9,778 bases of DNA, taken from contig NZ_CAJTUJ010000068.1 in the NCBI RefSeq assembly GCF_910579375.1, forward strand, positions 1-9,778, read 5' to 3'. The notes under the pieces are model-generated. The model searched no databases. It was not told the DNA's origin and saw nothing but the letters and a program-made list of their open reading frames with translations. Position numbers and translations under genes: made by a program. The stretch is from an uncultured Rikenella sp. (GTDB lineage Bacteria; Bacteroidota; Bacteroidia; Bacteroidales; Rikenellaceae). This document shows, in pieces, positions 5,900-9,778 of this stretch. Each line of letters opens with the position of its first letter. Position 1 is the first letter of the stretch.

Positions 5900-8089
5900 A
5901 TGACTTCACTCAGATTCAAAGTGGTGGACGAAGCGATCCGGCGCAAAGCCAAAGAAGTGGCGCTGCCGGCAGAACGGCCGTCGGAGTACTTCGGCATGTA
6001 CGTCTTCAACCGCGACCGGATGCGGAAATACCTGCCGAAAAACGTCTATGTCGCGCTGGTGGATACGATGGAGAATCGGACTCCCCTCTCGCGCGAACTG
6101 GCCATGAACGTGGCCGCCGGGATGAAGCAATGGGCTTTGGAAATGGGGGCGACGCACTATACGCACTGGTTCCAGCCACTCAACGGCGGGACGGCCGAGA
6201 AACACGACGCTTTCGTGGAACACGACGGACACGGAGGGATGATCGAGGAGTTCTCCGGTAAGCTACTCATCCAGCAGGAACCCGACGCATCGAGCTTCCC
6301 GAACGGCGGCATCCGGAACACGTTCGAGGCCAGGGGATACTCGGCGTGGGATCCGACCTCGCCGGCCTTTATCGTAGGGACGACCCTCTGTATCCCGACC
6401 GTCTTCATCGCCTACACGGGCGAGGCGCTCGACTTCAAGACCCCGCTGCTAAAGTCGATCGACGCCATGGATCGGGCAGCCACCGAAGTGTGCCGGCTGT
6501 TCGACCCTCAGGTCAAACGGGTAACATCGTTCTTAGGTTGGGAACAGGAGTATTTTTTGGTCGACGAAGGTCTGTGGGCGGCACGGCCCGACCTGGTGCT
6601 GACAGGGCGGACACTAATGGGGCACGAGAGCGCGAAGAACCAGCAGCTGGAGGATCACTATTTCGGAGCGATTCCGACCCGGGTGGCGGCATTCATGCGC
6701 GATCTGGACGTCGAGCTGCTCAAGCTCGGCATCCCGGTCAAGACCCGGCACAACGAGGTGGCTCCGAACCAGTTCGAACTGGCTCCGATCTATGAGGAGA
6801 CCAACCTGGCGAACGACCACAACCTGCTGTTGATGAGCGTCATCCATCGCATAGCGAGACGGCACTGTTTCCGCTGCCTGCTGCACGAGAAGCCGTTCAA
6901 AGGGATCAACGGATCGGGCAAACACAACAACTGGTCGCTCGGGACGGACACCGGCGTAAACCTCTTCTCGCCGGGCAAGACGCCGAAGGACAACCTCCTC
7001 TTCGTCACCTTCCTGGTCAATACGATCATGGCCGTCTACAAATACAACGGCCTGCTCAAGGCGTCGATCATGAGCGCGACCAACGCACACCGGCTGGGAG
7101 CCAACGAGGCGCCGCCGGCGATTATCTCGGTCTTCCTCGGGCGGCAGCTCAGCGAAGTGCTCGACAAGATCGAGAACTCGTCGTCCGAAGAGGCGATCGC
7201 GGTGGACGAGAAGGCGGGATTCCGGCTCGGGGTGACCTCCATTCCGGAGCTCCTGCTGGACAACACCGACCGCAACCGGACATCGCCGTTCGCCTTCACG
7301 GGGAACCGGTTCGAGTTCCGCGCGGTGGGCTCATCGGCTAACTGCGGCGGAGCGCTGACGGTGCTCAACACGGCGGTGGCGGCACAACTGAAGCTCTTCC
7401 GCCGACAGATCGACGAACTCTCGGCCACGGGGATGCCGATCGAAAAGGCCATTTTCACTGTCCTGCGGGACTACATCCGCGAATGCAAACCGGTGCGGTT
7501 CGACGGCAACGGGTACAGCGACGCCTGGAAACAGGAGGCCCGGAAACGAGGGCTCGACACGGAGACCAGCGCGCCGCTGATCTTCGACCGGTTCCTCACC
7601 CAGGAGTCGATCGAACTCTTCACCTCAATGGGCGTCCTCTCGAAGGTCGAGCTCGAAGCACGGACGGAGGTCGAATGGGAGACTTACACCAAAAAGATAC
7701 AGATTGAGGCACGGGTGCTGGGCGACCTGGCGATGAACCACATCCTGCCGGTGGCGTCGCGCTACCAGAGCATGCTGCTCGACAAGGTGGCCAAATTCGG
7801 CGAGATCTTCCCGGCCGACGAGGCGAAACAGCTGGCCGAACAGGATCGCCTGCTGATCGTCAAACTGGCCGAACACATGAAAGAGGTGCAGCGGCAGGTC
7901 GAAGAGATGGTCGAAGCGCGGAAAGTGGCCAACCGCATCGCCGACGAACGGGCCAAGGCGATCGAATACCACGACAAGGTGGTGCCGCTCATGGAGTCGA
8001 TCCGCTACTACATCGACAAACTCGAACTCATCGTCGACAACGAGATGTGGACACTGCCGAAATACCGGGAACTCCTGTTTTTGAAATAA
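5900..8089 (+). CDS. glnN: Glutamine synthetase type III (GlnN)
   Basis: This enzyme condenses glutamate and ammonia with ATP to glutamine in the cytoplasm. The 729-residue length and sequence are typical of the type III family found in Bacteroides, much longer than type I or II. Landmarks in order: TPLSRELAMNVAAGMKQWA (61-79), GATHYTHWFQPLNGGTAEKHD (83-103), SSFPNGGIRNTFEARGYSAW (131-150), GWEQEYFLVD (213-222) with metal-binding glutamates, RHNEVAPNQFELAPIYEE (283-300), NGSGKHNNWS (337-346) with the catalytic-site histidine, and RTSPFAFTGNRFEFRAVGSS in the C-terminal half. The C-terminal region (about 600-729) is helical and charged, as usual for the type. The ATG at 5900 has no Shine-Dalgarno sequence. 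No type I adenylylation site is expected. No truncation is seen. Confidence 0.97.
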   Translation: MTSLRFKVVDEAIRRKAKEVALPAERPSEYFGMYVFNRDRMRKYLPKNVYVALVDTMENRTPLSRELAMNVAAGMKQWALEMGATHYTHWFQPLNGGTAEKHDAFVEHDGHGGMIEEFSGKLLIQQEPDASSFPNGGIRNTFEARGYSAWDPTSPAFIVGTTLCIPTVFIAYTGEALDFKTPLLKSIDAMDRAATEVCRLFDPQVKRVTSFLGWEQEYFLVDEGLWAARPDLVLTGRTLMGHESAKNQQLEDHYFGAIPTRVAAFMRDLDVELLKLGIPVKTRHNEVAPNQFELAPIYEETNLANDHNLLLMSVIHRIARRHCFRCLLHEKPFKGINGSGKHNNWSLGTDTGVNLFSPGKTPKDNLLFVTFLVNTIMAVYKYNGLLKASIMSATNAHRLGANEAPPAIISVFLGRQLSEVLDKIENSSSEEAIAVDEKAGFRLGVTSIPELLLDNTDRNRTSPFAFTGNRFEFRAVGSSANCGGALTVLNTAVAAQLKLFRRQIDELSATGMPIEKAIFTVLRDYIRECKPVRFDGNGYSDAWKQEARKRGLDTETSAPLIFDRFLTQESIELFTSMGVLSKVELEARTEVEWETYTKKIQIEARVLGDLAMNHILPVASRYQSMLLDKVAKFGEIFPADEAKQLAEQDRLLIVKLAEHMKEVQRQVEEMVEARKVANRIADERAKAIEYHDKVVPLMESIRYYIDKLELIVDNEMWTLPKYRELLFLK

Positions 8090-8108
8090 CCACACACATC
8101 GCAAAACC

Positions 8109-8678
8109 ATGCCTTGGATCATTCTGGCCGCCTGTCTGTTGCTTTTCATCATCGTCCCGATCTCGACCCACAACGGGTTCGTGCGGCGACGCAACGCGAT
8201 CAAAAACGCCGGCGGAGCAATCGAGGCCGTGCTCAAACAGCGGTTCGACCTGCTGCCCAACTTAGTGGAGACAGTCAAACGCTACGCGGCGCACGAAGCG
8301 GAGGTCTTCTCGTCGGTAACAGCCCTGCGCGGCGGGAAACAGAGCTACGACGAGTTGTCGGCACAGGAAAAGCAGCAATTCGACTCGGGTTTCGGGGTCG
8401 GCCTGCGGAACTTCTACGCCGTGGCCGAACGGTATCCGGAGCTCCGGGCGTCGGACAACTTCATGCACCTGCAACGCACGCTCAACGAGCTGGAAGAGCA
8501 GCTCTCGGCGGCGCGGCGCACCTACAACGCGGCGGTGACGGACTACAACGACTCGATTCAGGTCTTTCCGGCGTCGATCATCGCGGGCATGGGACATTTC
8601 CAGCCGGAAAAGGTGCTCGAAACACCGGAAGAGGAGCGACAGACGCCGAACCTCAAATCCCTGTTCGGAGATAACTGA
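8109..8678 (+). CDS. LemA family membrane protein
   Basis: The 189-residue product has the LemA family layout: an N-terminal membrane helix (residues 2-18, PWIILAACLLLFIIVPI), then a cytoplasmic or periplasmic helical body. The hallmark block is NAIKNAGGAIEAVLKQRFDLLPNLVETVKRYAAHE (29-63), given here by its key parts RFDLLPNLVETVK and AHE. A second conserved part is RRTYNAAVTDYNDSI (136-150) followed by the FP pair at 152-153. Length is normal. The molecular role of LemA proteins is not well defined; a membrane-associated scaffold or stress-related role is often suggested. It starts 19 bases after glnN and its TGA overlaps the next ATG by one base, so it is probably cotranscribed and translationally coupled with the DUF3137 gene. 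Confidence 0.92.
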   Translation: MPWIILAACLLLFIIVPISTHNGFVRRRNAIKNAGGAIEAVLKQRFDLLPNLVETVKRYAAHEAEVFSSVTALRGGKQSYDELSAQEKQQFDSGFGVGLRNFYAVAERYPELRASDNFMHLQRTLNELEEQLSAARRTYNAAVTDYNDSIQVFPASIIAGMGHFQPEKVLETPEEERQTPNLKSLFGDN

Positions 8679-9586
8679 TGGAACAGGTCGCAACCTCTCC
8701 GGCCGACGAAACGATAGCCGTACACAGCGGCGAATTCCCGCAGTTGCAGGCCCACTATCGCCGACAGTGGCGGATCTGGGCAGCGGTTTGTGCGGGAGGG
8801 ACGCTGCTCGGCGCAGTCGTGGGCGGCAGCGTCTGGGGCTGGGGGCTGCTGGTCGCTTCGGTCGTGTTGCTGGCGATCGTCTCGATCCAGTTGTCCCGCC
8901 AATTATCGCAATACTATAAAGGAAAGATCGTACCGCAACTCGTCCGTCACTTCTGCGACGAGGGAGAGTACGACGCGAACGACGGCATCGACGAAGAGGT
9001 GTTCATCGAGAGCAATCTGTTTCCGACCCGGCCGGACCGCTATACGACGGAAGACCTGATCGAGGGACGGATCGGCAAGACGGAGTTCCGTTTTGCGGAG
9101 GTGAAGGCGATGGAGGAGCGCACCGTACATACCTCGCGCGGGACGCGGACGACGTGGGTGAAAATTTTCCGGGGTTTCTTCTTCGTAGCCGACTTCAACA
9201 AGGATTTCGCCGGACAGACGACGCTCGTACCTAACTTCTGGGGGGCGAAATGGCTGGCGGGAAAACAACGGGTGACGTTGGAGAACCCGGAGCTGATGCG
9301 CCGTTTTCTGGTCTGCTCGACGGATCAGATCGAGGCCCGGTATATCCTCACGCCGGGGCTGATGGAGCGCATCATGAAGCTGGCGAAGCGTTACCCGCGC
9401 TGCCTGCGGATCAGTTTCACGGGTTCGTGCATCATGGTGGCGCGCGACTGTTCCCGCAACCACTACGAGGCGGGGCTCTGGCGACCGATGTCGGAATGTA
9501 TTCGGCGCGACATCCTGGCGGTGCGCGAACTGACGGGGCTGGTCGAAGAGCTCAACATGAACACGCGCATCTGGACAAAAGAATAA
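8678..9586 (+). CDS. DUF3137 domain membrane protein
   Basis: The 302-residue product has a short soluble N-terminus, two predicted membrane helices (about 33-50 and 53-71), and a soluble C-terminal domain. The pattern fits DUF3137: YYKGKIVPQLVRHF (79-92) after the helices, EDLIEGRIGKTEFRFAEVKA (125-144), RGFFFVADFNKDF (165-177), then a body ending near residue 295. The function of the family is unknown. The ATG at 8678 overlaps the lemA TGA (TGATG). LemA and DUF3137 genes are, to my knowledge, often neighbours, which suggests a shared membrane role, possibly as partners. Assignment rests on recalled motif resemblance, not a profile search. Confidence 0.82.
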   Translation: MEQVATSPADETIAVHSGEFPQLQAHYRRQWRIWAAVCAGGTLLGAVVGGSVWGWGLLVASVVLLAIVSIQLSRQLSQYYKGKIVPQLVRHFCDEGEYDANDGIDEEVFIESNLFPTRPDRYTTEDLIEGRIGKTEFRFAEVKAMEERTVHTSRGTRTTWVKIFRGFFFVADFNKDFAGQTTLVPNFWGAKWLAGKQRVTLENPELMRRFLVCSTDQIEARYILTPGLMERIMKLAKRYPRCLRISFTGSCIMVARDCSRNHYEAGLWRPMSECIRRDILAVRELTGLVEELNMNTRIWTKE

Positions 9587-9621
9587 CCGTTCAATTGATC
9601 CGTATCTACCCGCATGGAACC

Positions 9622-9645
9622 GTACCTTTCTTGAAAGAAAGGTAC
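9622..9645. repeat. Perfect palindrome downstream of DUF3137 gene
   Basis: The arms GTACCTTTCTT (9622-9632) and AAGAAAGGTAC (9635-9645) are exact inverted copies around GA; with a more realistic loop the stem is ten pairs around TGAA. It begins 36 bases after the stop of the four-gene cluster and could act as an mRNA 3' end structure, but there is no T-run for an intrinsic terminator on either strand. Confidence 0.65.
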
Positions 9646-9722
9646 CCAAAGAACTTTCATGATAGCTACGCTACTCCTTAGGCTCCGCAGTCCTCATTTT
9701 TCGCGAGTCTGTTGAGCTGGGT

Positions 9723-9778
9723 TTTCTCGGCGGGGCGCATATAATGCGAGTATTACCCCAATGCGCCCACGCCGGAAA
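9723..9778. repeat. Long imperfect inverted repeat, cut by window end
   Basis: GGGCGCAT (9733-9740) pairs with ATGCGCCC (9761-9768) around 20 bases. Outside it, CGGCG (9728-9732) pairs with CGCCG (9770-9774) past a single bulged A at 9769, and TTTC (9723-9726) pairs with GAAA (9775-9778) past a bulged T at 9727. That makes 17 pairs, and the pairing is still intact at the last base of the window. Confidence 0.55.

Larger units (their letters stand above)
9587..9778. repeat. Repeat-like intergenic DNA, cut by right edge
   Basis: No supported gene lies after the DUF3137 stop. The stretch holds a perfect palindrome (9622-9645) and a long imperfect inverted repeat (9723-9778). On the minus strand one frame (9778 to the TAG at 9671-9673) is open for 35 codons from the right edge, but another frame is open almost as long, so it is weak evidence for coding. 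As at the left edge, I have an unverified impression of a sequence that recurs in Alistipes-like genomes. Confidence 0.4.

Noticed and set aside
9463..9660. Minus-strand frame starting ATG AAA GTT and running into the end of the DUF3137 gene
   Set aside because: About 124 bases are antisense to a supported gene and the rest lies in repeat-like DNA; no family is recognised.
1..9778. tRNA, rRNA, CRISPR array, transposase or toxin-antitoxin genes
   Set aside because: I read both strands for these and found no cloverleaf, regularly spaced repeats or recognisable mobile or toxin proteins.

Overview
This window looks like chromosomal DNA from a GC-rich member of the Bacteroidales, most likely an Alistipes-like (Rikenellaceae) gut bacterium. 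Three things point there: a type III glutamine synthetase of the Bacteroides GlnN kind, an exact Bacteroidetes -7 promoter box (TAtcTTTG) ahead of asnA, and genes without Shine-Dalgarno sequences. The genus is an inference from composition and protein style, not a search result.

Layout. Positions 1-392 hold no established gene. They contain structured, repeat-like DNA with an open minus-strand reading frame that runs off the left edge. Next comes a minus-strand lipoate operon, lipA (2017 to 1088) then lipB (1091 to 393), sharing a 4-base ATGA overlap. A 232-base intergenic region, AT-rich near its right end, separates lipA from a divergent plus-strand gene (2250-4739) for an outer-membrane TonB-dependent-receptor-like barrel. 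After an 87-base gap with a good promoter, four plus-strand genes lie close together: asnA (4827-5861), glnN (5900-8089), lemA (8109-8678) and a DUF3137 gene (8678-9586). The last 192 bases are again repeat-like, with a perfect palindrome and a long imperfect inverted repeat cut by the right edge.

How the genes work together. LipB transfers octanoate from acyl carrier protein to lipoyl domains and LipA inserts sulfur, so the operon is the complete endogenous lipoylation route. AsnA and GlnN both fix ammonia with ATP, making asparagine and glutamine. LemA and the DUF3137 protein are predicted inner-membrane proteins whose genes overlap by one base. Their position behind the ammonia genes may be one transcript or mere adjacency.

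Most of the window is ordinary core metabolism. The parts worth a second look are the two repeat-like edges, the ATG-less start and shortened N-terminus of the receptor gene, the ammonia/LemA/DUF3137 cluster, and one unusual residue in LipB. I do not see a clear new defence or mobile system.
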